Source of the DNA: an uncultured Eubacteriales bacterium
GTDB taxonomy: Bacteria; Bacillota; Clostridia; Peptostreptococcales; Anaerovoracaceae
DNA: 17,416 bases
Assembly: GCA_900551415.1 (NCBI GenBank)
Contig: URWB01000042.1
Span: 1-17,416 of the forward strand
Direction: 5' to 3'
Shown here: in pieces, positions 7,188 through 14,439 of the stretch
Layout: every line of letters starts with the position of its first letter
Numbering within the stretch: the first letter of the stretch is position 1
Notes under the pieces: model-generated
Told to the model about the DNA's origin: nothing
What the model saw: the letters and a program-made list of their open reading frames with translations, nothing else
Databases searched by the model: none
Position numbers and translations under genes: made by a program

Positions 7188-8354
7188 ATGATTAAAATTA
7201 CCATTACAGAAAACCAGGGAAACCAGCGGCTGGACCGCTTTTTGAAAAAATATTTTGACCGGGCGCCGCTCAGTCACATCTATAAACTGATCCGCAAGGA
7301 TGTCAAGGTCAACGGTAAGCGGCAGAAGGAAGATACGATGCTGGCGGCGGGTGACGAGCTGACGATCTACCTCTCGGAGGAGGATGCGAAGGCGCTGCAG
7401 ACAGTGAAAAAACACGTCAAGGCGAAGCGCCAGTTCCGGATTGCCTATGAGGATGAAAATATCTTAGTGTGCGAAAAGCCGTTTGGGCTTTTGACGCACG
7501 GCGATCATACGGAAAAGAAGAATCACCTTGCCAATCAGGTGGTGGACTATCTGATCCAGACCGGAGCCTATCAGCCGCGGCTGGAAAAGACCTTTACGCC
7601 GGCACCTGCCAATCGGCTGGACCGCAATACGACCGGTCTGGTGATCTTCGGCAAGCATGCACCGGCATTGCAGGAGCTGAATCAGATGATCCGTACCAAG
7701 GACGCGGTACGCAAGCTGTATCTGACGATTGTCTGCGGCAAGTTGGAAAAATCCATGCGCATGCGCGCCAAGATGACGAAGAACGAAGCGAAAAATACGG
7801 TACGCGTGCTCGCGGAGGACGCCGACGAGGGAAAGATCATGGAAACCGTGGTTAGACCGATATGCAGCGCGCAGTATCAAGGGCGGTGGTTTACGCTGGT
7901 CGAGGTGGAAATCATCACCGGCAGGACGCACCAGATTCGCGCACATCTGGCGCAGGCGGGATTCCCGGTCATCGGTGACATCAAATACGGCGACCGCGCA
8001 TACAATCGCTTCGTGCAGGACCGCTTCGGTCTGTCCACGCAGCTGCTGCATGCGTACAAGCTGGTGTTCACACAGCAGGCACTGAAAGCACCGGACGGCG
8101 CAGGAGCGAAAGTGCGGACAGCGGGGGCTGCAGAACTGCCAAACGGTGCAGGATCGGAAGCGCAGGGAGCAAAGACTGCAGAACTGCCAAGCGGTACCGG
8201 GCCGGAAGCGCAGTCGGAAGCAGAGGCAGCGGGTGGCAGCGGGCTGCTGTCCTATCTGGCAGGCAAGACGATCACCGCGGAGCTGCCGCCTGATTTCGCA
8301 CGAATCAAAACAAGTATTTTTGGAAATGATAAAGAGGAGATAGAGAAAAAATGA
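7188..8354 (+). CDS. RluA-family 23S rRNA/tRNA pseudouridine synthase
   Basis: The enzyme converts uridine to pseudouridine in structured RNA. The 388 residues comprise an S4 RNA-binding domain (about 13-60, QRLDRFLKKYF, KVNGKRQ), the catalytic core from about 84, with NRLDRNTTGLVIF (142-154, catalytic Asp145; the more usual His before RLD is Asn), then GRTHQIRAHLA (245-255) and GDIKYG (263-268). Near the C-terminus the LHAYKLVF strand is followed by a low-complexity insert (about 298-352) with 16-residue repeats before the final PPDF strand. The start matches the family's usual N-terminus. It overlaps lepB by ATGA. Which RNA position it modifies (RluC- or RluD-like) cannot be told. Confidence 0.93.
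   Translation: MIKITITENQGNQRLDRFLKKYFDRAPLSHIYKLIRKDVKVNGKRQKEDTMLAAGDELTIYLSEEDAKALQTVKKHVKAKRQFRIAYEDENILVCEKPFGLLTHGDHTEKKNHLANQVVDYLIQTGAYQPRLEKTFTPAPANRLDRNTTGLVIFGKHAPALQELNQMIRTKDAVRKLYLTIVCGKLEKSMRMRAKMTKNEAKNTVRVLAEDADEGKIMETVVRPICSAQYQGRWFTLVEVEIITGRTHQIRAHLAQAGFPVIGDIKYGDRAYNRFVQDRFGLSTQLLHAYKLVFTQQALKAPDGAGAKVRTAGAAELPNGAGSEAQGAKTAELPSGTGPEAQSEAEAAGGSGLLSYLAGKTITAELPPDFARIKTSIFGNDKEEIEKK
8080..8223 (+). repeat. 48-bp tandem repeats inside the pseudouridine synthase gene
   Basis: Two clear 48-bp units begin at CTGCAGAACTGCCAA (8128 and 8176), and a more diverged unit precedes them. They encode 16-residue repeats of the form AELPNGAGSEAQGAKT. The reading frame stays open and the final domain strand resumes afterwards. 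Confidence 0.7.
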
Positions 8355-8893
8355 AGGAAATCATGGAGTGGGTCAAAGACATTTTGCTGGCTGTCGTTAT
8401 CGCGGCCGTAATTCTGGCGTTTTTTAAGCCGATCATCGTGCAGCAGCAGTCCATGGAACCGAATTTCCATGCGGGGGATTATCTGATTACGAGCAGGCAG
8501 GCGTATCGGCTATTCGGCGATCCGCAGCGCGGAGATGTCATCGTATTCAAATCGGAGCTTTTGGATGAAAACGAAAAGCCGAAGAACCTGATCAAGCGCA
8601 TCATCGCGCTGCCGGGAGAGACCATCGAGATCAAGGGCGGCGAGGTCTATATCGACGGGCAGATGCTGCAGGAGGACTATCTGCCGGGCGAAGCGATCTC
8701 CGGAGAAATGGACGCGGTCACCGTACCGGAGGGACAGCTCTTTGTAATGGGCGACAACCGCGAATGCAGCGAGGACAGCCGTTCGCCGCGGGTTGGCACC
8801 ATCGAGCAGTCGACCATCGTCGGCAAGGTCATCGTCAGACTCTATCCATTCAACACCATCAAGACATTCAAGGGCGTGGACTACGAATCATAA
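8351..8893 (+). CDS. lepB: Signal peptidase I
   Basis: The 180-residue enzyme removes signal peptides on the outer face of the membrane. It has one N-terminal membrane helix (about 9-28), the nucleophile Ser34 in QQSMEPN, the general base Lys82 in IKRIIALPGE, and the GDNRECSEDSR box (134-144). All catalytic residues of the serine-lysine dyad are present. The ATG overlaps the stop of the upstream gene, and GAGGAG lies in that gene's last codons, so the two are translationally coupled. Likely housekeeping. Confidence 0.96.
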   Translation: MKEIMEWVKDILLAVVIAAVILAFFKPIIVQQQSMEPNFHAGDYLITSRQAYRLFGDPQRGDVIVFKSELLDENEKPKNLIKRIIALPGETIEIKGGEVYIDGQMLQEDYLPGEAISGEMDAVTVPEGQLFVMGDNRECSEDSRSPRVGTIEQSTIVGKVIVRLYPFNTIKTFKGVDYES

Positions 8894-8947
8894 CAGATCG
8901 CAAAACTTCGCAGAACGCGCGGTGAAATGTGAAAGAACGCAGGTACG

Positions 8948-9000
8948 GCAGATGCAGCCATGACGCAAACCGCACAGCGCGTAGTTTGTGAGACATCTGC
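8948..9000. other. Hairpin in the lepB to S26-paralogue gap
   Basis: GCAGATG (8948-8954) pairs with CATCTGC (8994-9000) around an inner CAAAC/GTTTG stem. No T run follows, so it is not a plain terminator. It could slow RNA decay or attenuate the next gene. Confidence 0.35.
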
Positions 9001-9036
9001 GTAATGCCCTGCCGGTGACGCGGAGAGGATAAGAAT

Positions 9037-9390
9037 ATGGGAAAATGGCTGCTGCGGCTTTTGGCGGCGGTTTTGGGCACAGGGCTCGCTGCCGGCCTCT
9101 TTTGCAGCTTCGCGCTGGTGCGTGTGGAGGGCAGCGATATGCTGCCGACACTGGAACCGGGCGATTATGTATTGGTAAGTAAATGGAAAAAAGACAATCT
9201 CGCGGTTGGCGATCTGGTGCTCTACGAAGCGCCGTATTACGAGATCGACGGTGCGCGGTACCCGCTGCGGCGCGTGGTGGGCGTCCGGGATGGCTGGATC
9301 AAGGTCGGCTGTGACGCGGATCTGGTGCGGGACAGTGTGCAGCTGATTCCGGCAGAGTATGTGGTTGGAACGGCGATCGGGATCGATTGA
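9037..9390 (+). CDS. Small S26-family paralogue lacking catalytic Ser and Lys (pseudo-peptidase)
   Basis: The 117-residue protein has one N-terminal membrane helix (about 5-28) and the S26 signature VEGSDMLPTLEPGDYVLVSK. Aligned with lepB (VQQQSMEPN...GDYLI), the nucleophile serine position is Asp34, and the Lys of the 'KR(V/I)' strand is Arg78 (PLRRVVGV). The GDN-type third box is replaced by a short end (AEYVVGTAIGID). By established S26 chemistry it should be inactive. It has its own ribosome binding site (GGAGAGGATAAG) and an intact frame, so a binding or regulatory role toward LepB or substrates is possible. A simple decay product cannot be excluded. Confidence 0.75.
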   Translation: MGKWLLRLLAAVLGTGLAAGLFCSFALVRVEGSDMLPTLEPGDYVLVSKWKKDNLAVGDLVLYEAPYYEIDGARYPLRRVVGVRDGWIKVGCDADLVRDSVQLIPAEYVVGTAIGID

Positions 9391-9420
9391 CGCGTAGCGT
9401 TTGGCAAGCGGATCAAAAGG

Positions 9421-9555
9421 CGGGCAGAAGAGATTTTCTCAAGCAGGCAGGAAGCGCGGGCAGAAGGGATTTTCTCAAGCAGGCAGGAAGCGCGGGCAGG
9501 AGAGATTTTCTCAAGAAGGCTGAGAGAACGGGCAGAAGCTGTTTTGCAAGCGAAG
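9421..9555 (+). repeat. Tandem 36-bp repeat, about 3.7 copies
   Basis: Units beginning CGGGCAG start at 9421, 9457, 9493 and 9529, a strict 36-bp period. Each contains GATTTTCTCAAG, with the last copy decaying. They fill the gap between the S26 paralogue and smpB. The period is a multiple of three and one frame stays open (GRRDFLKQAGSA per unit), but no good start codon with a binding site leads into it. Confidence 0.9.
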
Positions 9556-9582
9556 GAAAGAAGAAAAAGAAGGGGAAGGACT

Positions 9583-10044
9583 ATGGGCAAGAAGGAACGC
9601 AAGCTGGTGGCGAATAACAAAAAAGCCTACCACGACTATTTTATAGAGGAAACGTATGAGGCGGGCATTGTGCTGACGGGGACCGAGATCAAGTCGGTGC
9701 GGCAGGGCAAGGTCAGCATCAAGGAGAGCTACGCGCGCATCAAGGACGGTGAGATGATGCTTTACGGTATGAATATCAGTCCGTACGAGCAGGGCAATCG
9801 CTTTAACGCCGACCCGCTGCGCGACCGCAAACTGCTGCTGCACAAGCAGGAGATCCGCAAGCTCATCGGGCAGACGACGCTCAAAGGCTTGACGATCGTG
9901 CCGCTCAAGATGTACATAAACGAGGACGGGCTGGCAAAGGTGGAGATCGGACTGGCGCGCGGCAAGAAGAATTACGACAAGCGTGAGGATATCGCCAAGC
10001 GGGACGCGAAGCGGGATATTGACCGCCGCATGAAGAATCGTTAA
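9583..10044 (+). CDS. smpB: SsrA-binding protein SmpB
   Basis: The 153-residue protein binds tmRNA and brings it to stalled ribosomes for trans-translation. It has the usual family landmarks: LVANNKKAYHDYFIEETYEA, GIVLTGTEIKSVRQGKVS, KESYARI, NISPYEQGN and a basic tail KRDAKRDIDRRMKNR. The ATG at 9583 follows AAGGGGAAGGA. Its RNA partner gene ssrA begins at the right edge of the window, separated by a catabolic cassette, although the two genes are often adjacent in Firmicutes. Confidence 0.97.
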   Translation: MGKKERKLVANNKKAYHDYFIEETYEAGIVLTGTEIKSVRQGKVSIKESYARIKDGEMMLYGMNISPYEQGNRFNADPLRDRKLLLHKQEIRKLIGQTTLKGLTIVPLKMYINEDGLAKVEIGLARGKKNYDKREDIAKRDAKRDIDRRMKNR

Positions 10045-10154
10045 CCGTTGAGAATTGAATAGAAAATTGACGAAAGCATGAAACTGCAAACGACCGTTGA
10101 AACCGAAAGAGAACTTTTGCGCGCGGGTGACCGCGATACGAGGGAGAGGGTGTT

Positions 10155-11528
10155 ATGGAAAAGCGAAAAAGGTTCCCAAAAATCGATGAGGCGAGCTTGC
10201 TCGAGACCATGCTGGCCGCGCCGGATGAACTGATCGTAGTGGTCAACAAAAACGGATACATAGAAAACATGTCGCAGGCTTATGGCGACTTTTTGGGGAT
10301 TCAGGTCCAGAACGCCATCGGGCGGCATGTTACCGAGGTCATTGAGAACACGAGAATGGACATTGTGGTCAAGACAGGCGTTCCGGAAACGGGAGAGACA
10401 CAGGATATCCATGGCGAAAAGATGATTGCCACCCGAATTCCAATCCGAAAAAACGGAATGGTGATCGGCGCGTATGGGCGCGTTTTGGTGCGCAATACCA
10501 GAGAGCTTCACATGCTGCACGACAAACTGAGCAGCATCGAGATGGAGCTGAACATGTACAAGAGAACCTTTGAGAAAATCAATACCGCGAAGTACACAGT
10601 GGATGATATCATCGGGGACTGCAGTATTATGCAGGATCTCAAGGATTCCGTCAGAAAGGTCGCGAAAACCAATTCCAATGTTTTGATCATGGGCGAAAGC
10701 GGCACAGGCAAGGAGCTGTTCGCGCACAGCATTCACGCGGGCAGCATGCGCAGAAAAGCGCCGTTTGTCTGTGTGAACTGCGGCAGTATACCGGAGCAGC
10801 TGATTGAATCGGAGCTGTTCGGCTATGAAGAGGGCGCGTTTACGGGCGCGCGGAAGGGCGGCAAGATCGGACTTTTCCCCGCGGCGCATGGGGGCACCAT
10901 ATTTTTGGATGAAATCGGAGAGCTGCCGCTTCCTATGCAGGTCAGATTGCTGCGTGTCCTGCAGGACAGAGAGATTCAGCGTGTCGGTTCCAACGTGAGA
11001 GAAAAGGTCAATGTGCGGGTTGTGGCGGCGACCAACCGGAATCTCTATCAGATGGTAAAGAAGGGCGAGTTCCGCTCAGATTTGTATTACCGTTTGAACG
11101 TTGTGACCTTACATCTGCCTTTGCTGCGGGAACGCAAGGAGGATCTTCCGCTGCTCATCCAGATGATCCTCAGCAAAATTTCAAAAAAGGAGAGCCTGGG
11201 AGCCATCGAAATTTCGCGCGAGGCGATGGATCATCTGCTCCGTTACGATTGGCCGGGAAATGTACGGGAATTAGAAAATGTTTTGGAGCGCGCGATCAAC
11301 TTTACGGATGCGGGTGAAAAAATCAAGGCGAAAAATCTGCCGGAGCGGATTACGGGCAGTATGGTTTCGCAGACAGTGATGCCGCTGAAAGAACTTATGG
11401 AAAATACGGAGAAGGACGCCATCAAGGACGCGCTTCTGCGCTGCCGGAACTGTAAAGCGAAGGCTGCCAATGAACTGGGAATCAGCAGAACAACTTTATA
11501 TGAAAAAATGATGAAATATGAAATCTGA
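10155..11528 (+). CDS. Sigma-54-dependent transcriptional activator (PAS / AAA+ / Fis)
   Basis: The 457-residue enhancer-binding protein has an N-terminal PAS-type sensor (about 15-115, PDELIVVVNKNGYIENMSQAY), a short coil (about 115-145), and an AAA+ domain (about 150-385). The AAA+ domain has Walker A GESGTGKE (180-187), the sigma-54-contacting GAFTGA loop (227-232), Walker B GGTIFLDEIGEL (246-257) and FRSDLYYRLNV (306-316). A Fis-type helix-turn-helix follows (about 432-455, KAKAANELGISRTTLYEKM). It hydrolyses ATP to open sigma-54 promoters. A perfect -24/-12 promoter lies 239 bp downstream, ahead of the 3-hydroxybutyrate genes, so it almost surely controls that operon. The ligand sensed is unknown; a substrate such as 3-hydroxybutyrate is plausible. 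Confidence 0.95.
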   Translation: MEKRKRFPKIDEASLLETMLAAPDELIVVVNKNGYIENMSQAYGDFLGIQVQNAIGRHVTEVIENTRMDIVVKTGVPETGETQDIHGEKMIATRIPIRKNGMVIGAYGRVLVRNTRELHMLHDKLSSIEMELNMYKRTFEKINTAKYTVDDIIGDCSIMQDLKDSVRKVAKTNSNVLIMGESGTGKELFAHSIHAGSMRRKAPFVCVNCGSIPEQLIESELFGYEEGAFTGARKGGKIGLFPAAHGGTIFLDEIGELPLPMQVRLLRVLQDREIQRVGSNVREKVNVRVVAATNRNLYQMVKKGEFRSDLYYRLNVVTLHLPLLRERKEDLPLLIQMILSKISKKESLGAIEISREAMDHLLRYDWPGNVRELENVLERAINFTDAGEKIKAKNLPERITGSMVSQTVMPLKELMENTEKDAIKDALLRCRNCKAKAANELGISRTTLYEKMMKYEI

Positions 11529-11557
11529 ACCCCTGCGAAAAGGTAACGAAACAACGG

Positions 11558-11627
11558 GTGTGCGGGTATTCTTACAGAAAACGTGAACGCGTGAGAGAAG
11601 CTGTAAAGAAATCCGCACGCTTTTTTT
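11558..11627 (+). terminator. Terminator of the activator gene
   Basis: The arm GTGTGCGG..TATTCTTACAG (11558-11576) pairs imperfectly with CTGTAAAGAAATCCGCACGC (11601-11620), followed by TTTTTTTG. This ends the activator transcript before the sigma-54 promoter. Confidence 0.8.
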
Positions 11628-11660
11628 GTGGATTTTTTTGAAAATGTTCGGGAAGGCTTA

Positions 11661-11689
11661 CAGTTTTGGACGTTTTTGGCGCAAAACTG
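11661..11689. promoter_or_regulatory. Candidate upstream activating site or second hairpin
   Basis: A perfect dyad, CAGTTTTG (11661-11668) with CAAAACTG (11682-11689), lies about 118 bp before the predicted sigma-54 start, where enhancer sites usually sit. It is also followed by CTTTTTTTATTT, so it could equally be a second terminator. A shorter dyad TTGAAGTTTCAA is at 11732-11743. Confidence 0.45.
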
Positions 11690-11766
11690 CTTTTTTTATT
11701 TCTCCCCAAAAAGGGACGACGCAAGGAAAGCTTGAAGTTTCAACGTTCGCGATGAAGCAAAAAAAC

Positions 11767-11782
11767 TTGGCACAATCTTTGC
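11767..11782 (+). promoter_or_regulatory. Sigma-54 (-24/-12) promoter of the 3-hydroxybutyrate operon
   Basis: TTGGCAC-AATCT-TTGC matches the sigma-54 consensus, with GG and GC separated by exactly 10 bp. Start of transcription would be near 11793, some 80 bp before the dehydrogenase gene. The adjoining activator gene supports the call. Confidence 0.9.
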
Positions 11783-11874
11783 GCTATGATGATAGCAGAA
11801 CACAGTTGTGAAAAAAATCTTAAATTGCGGTAGGACGACCGGTCAAAGACGAAATCCGCGAGGAGGAGGAAATT

Positions 11875-12636
11875 ATGTTAAAAGACAAAGTTGCGATTGT
11901 AACAGGGGCTGCCAGCGGCATCGGTCTGGCAACCGCGGAAATGCTGGCTAAGGAAGGCGCGCGCGTTGTGCTTGCGGACATCAACGAAACGCAGCTCGAG
12001 GCTGTTTCCGCGAAAATCGGCGCAGACGCGCTTGCGGTTGACCTCAGCAAGAGAGAGGGTTGTCGGGAATTGGCCGATTATACGATGAAGCAGCACGGAA
12101 GAATTGATATTCTGGTCAATGTCGCCGGAATTCAAAACGTCGCGTCGGTGGAGGATTTTCCGGAGGAACGCTGGGACTTCATGATCTCCCTCATGCTTAC
12201 CGCGCCGTTCCTTTTGACGAAATACGCATGGCCTTCTATGAGACAGAATGGTTGGGGACGCGTCATCAATTTGAATTCTATCCATGGCCTGGTCGCCTCG
12301 GAATTCAAATCCGCTTATGTATCCGCGAAACACGGTCTGATGGGACTTACCAAGACCGCGGCGTTAGAGGGAGGCCCTTGCGGCATTACGGTTAATTCCA
12401 TCTGTCCGGCTTATGTCAGAACGCCGCTGGTGGATAATCAGATTGAAGCGCAGGCGCAGAACCACGGAATCAGCAAGGAAGAAGTCGTCAGCAAGATTAT
12501 GCTGCAAAAGGCGGCGATCAAAACCATGCTGGAGCCGGAAACCATCGCGGAGGCAGTAAAATTCCTTTGCTCCGACGCGGCAGCAAATATCACGGGAACC
12601 GCGTTTACCATTGACGGCGGCTGGACGGCAGGCTGA
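11875..12636 (+). CDS. 3-hydroxybutyrate dehydrogenase (short-chain dehydrogenase)
   Basis: This enzyme oxidises (R)-3-hydroxybutyrate to acetoacetate with NAD+. The 253 residues show the Rossmann motif TGAASGIG (10-17), Asp35 typical of NAD preference, NVAG (82-85), Ser135, Tyr148 and Lys152. The stretches WGRVINLNSIHGLVASEFKS, TVNSICPAYVRTPLV and ITGTAFTIDGGW closely follow known bacterial D-3-hydroxybutyrate dehydrogenases. The Asn usually completing the catalytic tetrad ('ALNLSA' in relatives) is Met107 here (SLMLTA). It is the first gene after the sigma-54 promoter and has a strong GGAGGAGG-type site. The CoA-transferase and permease downstream support the assignment. Confidence 0.87.
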   Translation: MLKDKVAIVTGAASGIGLATAEMLAKEGARVVLADINETQLEAVSAKIGADALAVDLSKREGCRELADYTMKQHGRIDILVNVAGIQNVASVEDFPEERWDFMISLMLTAPFLLTKYAWPSMRQNGWGRVINLNSIHGLVASEFKSAYVSAKHGLMGLTKTAALEGGPCGITVNSICPAYVRTPLVDNQIEAQAQNHGISKEEVVSKIMLQKAAIKTMLEPETIAEAVKFLCSDAAANITGTAFTIDGGWTAG

Positions 12637-12669
12637 TGCCGCGCTGACTGAGCGATTCACGAGCACGCG

Positions 12670-12747
12670 GACAAAAGCGCACGCAACGAAAACGGAAATT
12701 TCCGCGCGCGTAGGGCGCTCGTGGATAGGCGCGTGGAACTTGTTGTC
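12670..12747 (+). repeat. Structured intergenic repeat, copy 1a (degenerate)
   Basis: GACAAAAG (12670-12677) can pair with CTTGTTGTC (12739-12747, one bulge). Inside is a weaker GC-rich hairpin (CGCACGCA with CGCGCGCG, 6 of 8 pairs) capped by GAAA/TTTC. The segment 12697-12726 (AATTTCCGCGCGCGTAGGG onward) is repeated 71 bp later in copy 1b. Confidence 0.6.
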
Positions 12748-12749
12748 GA

Positions 12750-12858
12750 AGAGACTGTTTGCGATGCAATTTCCGCGCGCGTAGGGACGCTCGTGGATGC
12801 GCGCCGCGCCGCAAGGTGCTTTTGTTGATCGTGCGGGAACATCGCAGGCGATAGTTCC
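12750..12858 (+). repeat. Structured intergenic repeat, copy 1b (left arm lost)
   Basis: It shares GCAAGGTGCTTTTGT (12811-12825) with copy 2 and ends in the matching terminal hairpin (GGAAC 12836-12840 with GTTCC 12854-12858, inner CGC/GCG-like pairs). The left outer arm is missing, so its CTTTTGT may pair with the GACAAAAG of copy 1a, joining the two into one larger structure. Confidence 0.65.
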
Positions 12859-12867
12859 TATCTAAAG

Positions 12868-12985
12868 GACAAAAGTGCGCATAACGAAATCAGAGATTTC
12901 TATGCGCACATGGCGCTCACCCATGAGCGCCGCTTTGCAAGGTGCTTTTGTCGTTATTCCGGAAATACCGCTATGCGATATTTCC
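12868..12985 (+). repeat. Structured intergenic repeat, copy 2 (complete)
   Basis: Outer stem GACAAAAG/CTTTTGTC (12868-12875 with 12945-12952) encloses hairpin A (GTGCGCATA, then GAAATC-aga-GATTTC, then TATGCGCAC; 12875-12909) and hairpin B (GGCGCTCA-ccca-TGAGCGCC; 12912-12931). After the outer stem comes hairpin C (GGAAATA..CGC-tat-GCG..TATTTCC; 12961-12985). It ends about 16 bp before the permease gene's GGAGGAG. No open frame of note. Confidence 0.85.
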
Positions 12986-13012
12986 TACATAATAAAAAAA
13001 GGAGGAGACGAG

Positions 13013-14404
13013 ATGATTGGTGTAATTGGTGTAATTATTTCCTTAATCTTACTTATCATGCTGGCCTATAAGGGCTGGTCTGTTATCTTGATCGCGCCGA
13101 TACTGGCGTTGATCGCGTCCGTATTTGTAATCTTTGAGGGTGGAGACTTCCACATGATGGCCATCTATACAGAAACATATATGCCGAATCTGGCATCGTA
13201 TGTAAAGGCCAATTTCCCGATATTCCTGCTCGGCGCGGTATTCGGCAAGGTGATGGACCTTTCGGGCTGCGCGAAATCCATCGCGGAAACGATTGTCGCG
13301 AAGGCGGGACGAGGCAAGGAACTCTGGGCTGTTGTGCTTTCGTGCGCGATCATCACTTACGGCGGTGTTTCGCTCTTTGTAGCGGCCTTCGCCATCTATC
13401 CGATCGGCGCGGCGCTGTTCAGAGAAACTGATATTCCGAAACGGCTGCTTCCGCCGGCTATCGCACTCGGCGCGTTCACCTTCACGATGACCGCGATTCC
13501 GGGTACGCCGCAGATTCAGAACACGATTCCGATGGCTTACTTCGGTACGGATACTTTCGCAGCGCCGGTGCTCGGTATTGTCGCGGCGCTGATCATGCTG
13601 CTGGGCGGTATGTTCTGGCTGACATTGAGATTGAAAAAAGCAAAGGAGGCCGGAGAAGGCTACGGAGATCATCCGAATGAAAATCTCGCGGATATTGATA
13701 TTTCAAAGCTTCCGCCTTTCGCAATCGCCATCACGCCGATTCTTGCGGTGCTGGTGCTGAACCTGATCCTTTCGAAGTTTGTGCTTCCGGGGATGGAGCA
13801 CGCTTACCTGGAGGAAAAATACAATACGACCTACAGCGCGGTAGGCGGAACCTGGGCGCTGGTTATCGCGTTGGTGGTCGGTATCCTGCTGACTGTTGTT
13901 CTAAACCGCAGCAGATTTGAAAAGGGAATCGTGGAATCTCTCAAGGAAGGCGCGAACAGCTCCCTGTTGGCAATCATGAATACCGCTTCCGAGGTAGGTT
14001 ACGGAAACGTTATCAAGACACTTCCTGCTTACGCGCTTTTGGCGGCGGGCTTACTGAGTATTTCTTCTAACCCGCTGATCGGTGAAGCCATCGCTTCCTC
14101 GGTCATGGCAGGTGTAACGGGCTCCGCGTCCGGTGGATTATCCATCGCGCTCGCGACCTTCGCGGATTCGTTCAAGGCCGCGGCCGACGCGTCCGGCATC
14201 AGCTACGAGGTGCTGCACAGAGTTGCTTCCGTTGCTTGCGGAGGACTGGATACGCTGCCGCATAACGGCGCTGTTATTACGCTGCTGATGGCTACGGGCA
14301 TGACGCATAAGGAATGCTACTTGAACATCGGTATGTGTACCGTTATCATTCCGACGATCGCGGTTATCGCGATTATTATCCTGGGAAGCTTCGGGGTATG
14401 TTAA
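13013..14404 (+). CDS. GntP-family permease, probable 3-hydroxybutyrate/short-chain hydroxyacid importer
   Basis: The 463-residue integral membrane protein has a dozen or so hydrophobic segments spread along its length, beginning MIGVIGVIISLILLIMLAY. It shows the GntP-family features AIITYGGVSLFVAAFAIYP, FTMTAIPGTPQIQN and a C-terminal GGLDTLPHNGAVITLL. GntP proteins are proton symporters for gluconate and related acids; a subgroup sits beside scoAB and 3-hydroxybutyrate dehydrogenase (as in the B. subtilis yxjC region). That context suggests 3-hydroxybutyrate or acetoacetate as substrate. The ATG at 13013 follows GGAGGAG. It is preceded by 376 bp of structured repeats instead of the short gap usual in an operon. 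Confidence 0.9.
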   Translation: MIGVIGVIISLILLIMLAYKGWSVILIAPILALIASVFVIFEGGDFHMMAIYTETYMPNLASYVKANFPIFLLGAVFGKVMDLSGCAKSIAETIVAKAGRGKELWAVVLSCAIITYGGVSLFVAAFAIYPIGAALFRETDIPKRLLPPAIALGAFTFTMTAIPGTPQIQNTIPMAYFGTDTFAAPVLGIVAALIMLLGGMFWLTLRLKKAKEAGEGYGDHPNENLADIDISKLPPFAIAITPILAVLVLNLILSKFVLPGMEHAYLEEKYNTTYSAVGGTWALVIALVVGILLTVVLNRSRFEKGIVESLKEGANSSLLAIMNTASEVGYGNVIKTLPAYALLAAGLLSISSNPLIGEAIASSVMAGVTGSASGGLSIALATFADSFKAAADASGISYEVLHRVASVACGGLDTLPHNGAVITLLMATGMTHKECYLNIGMCTVIIPTIAVIAIIILGSFGVC

Positions 14405-14439
14405 AGAAACTGTAGATGTATGGAAGAGAGGAACATGAT

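Noticed and set aside
9421..9555. Possible CRISPR array from the regular 36-bp units
   Set aside because: The units are contiguous with no unique spacers between them, and no cas genes are nearby.
9387..9617. 76-codon reading frame through the 36-bp repeats
   Set aside because: It can begin only at a TTG with no clear binding site inside the S26 paralogue's last codons, consists mostly of repeats, and runs into smpB. Reported as a repeat.
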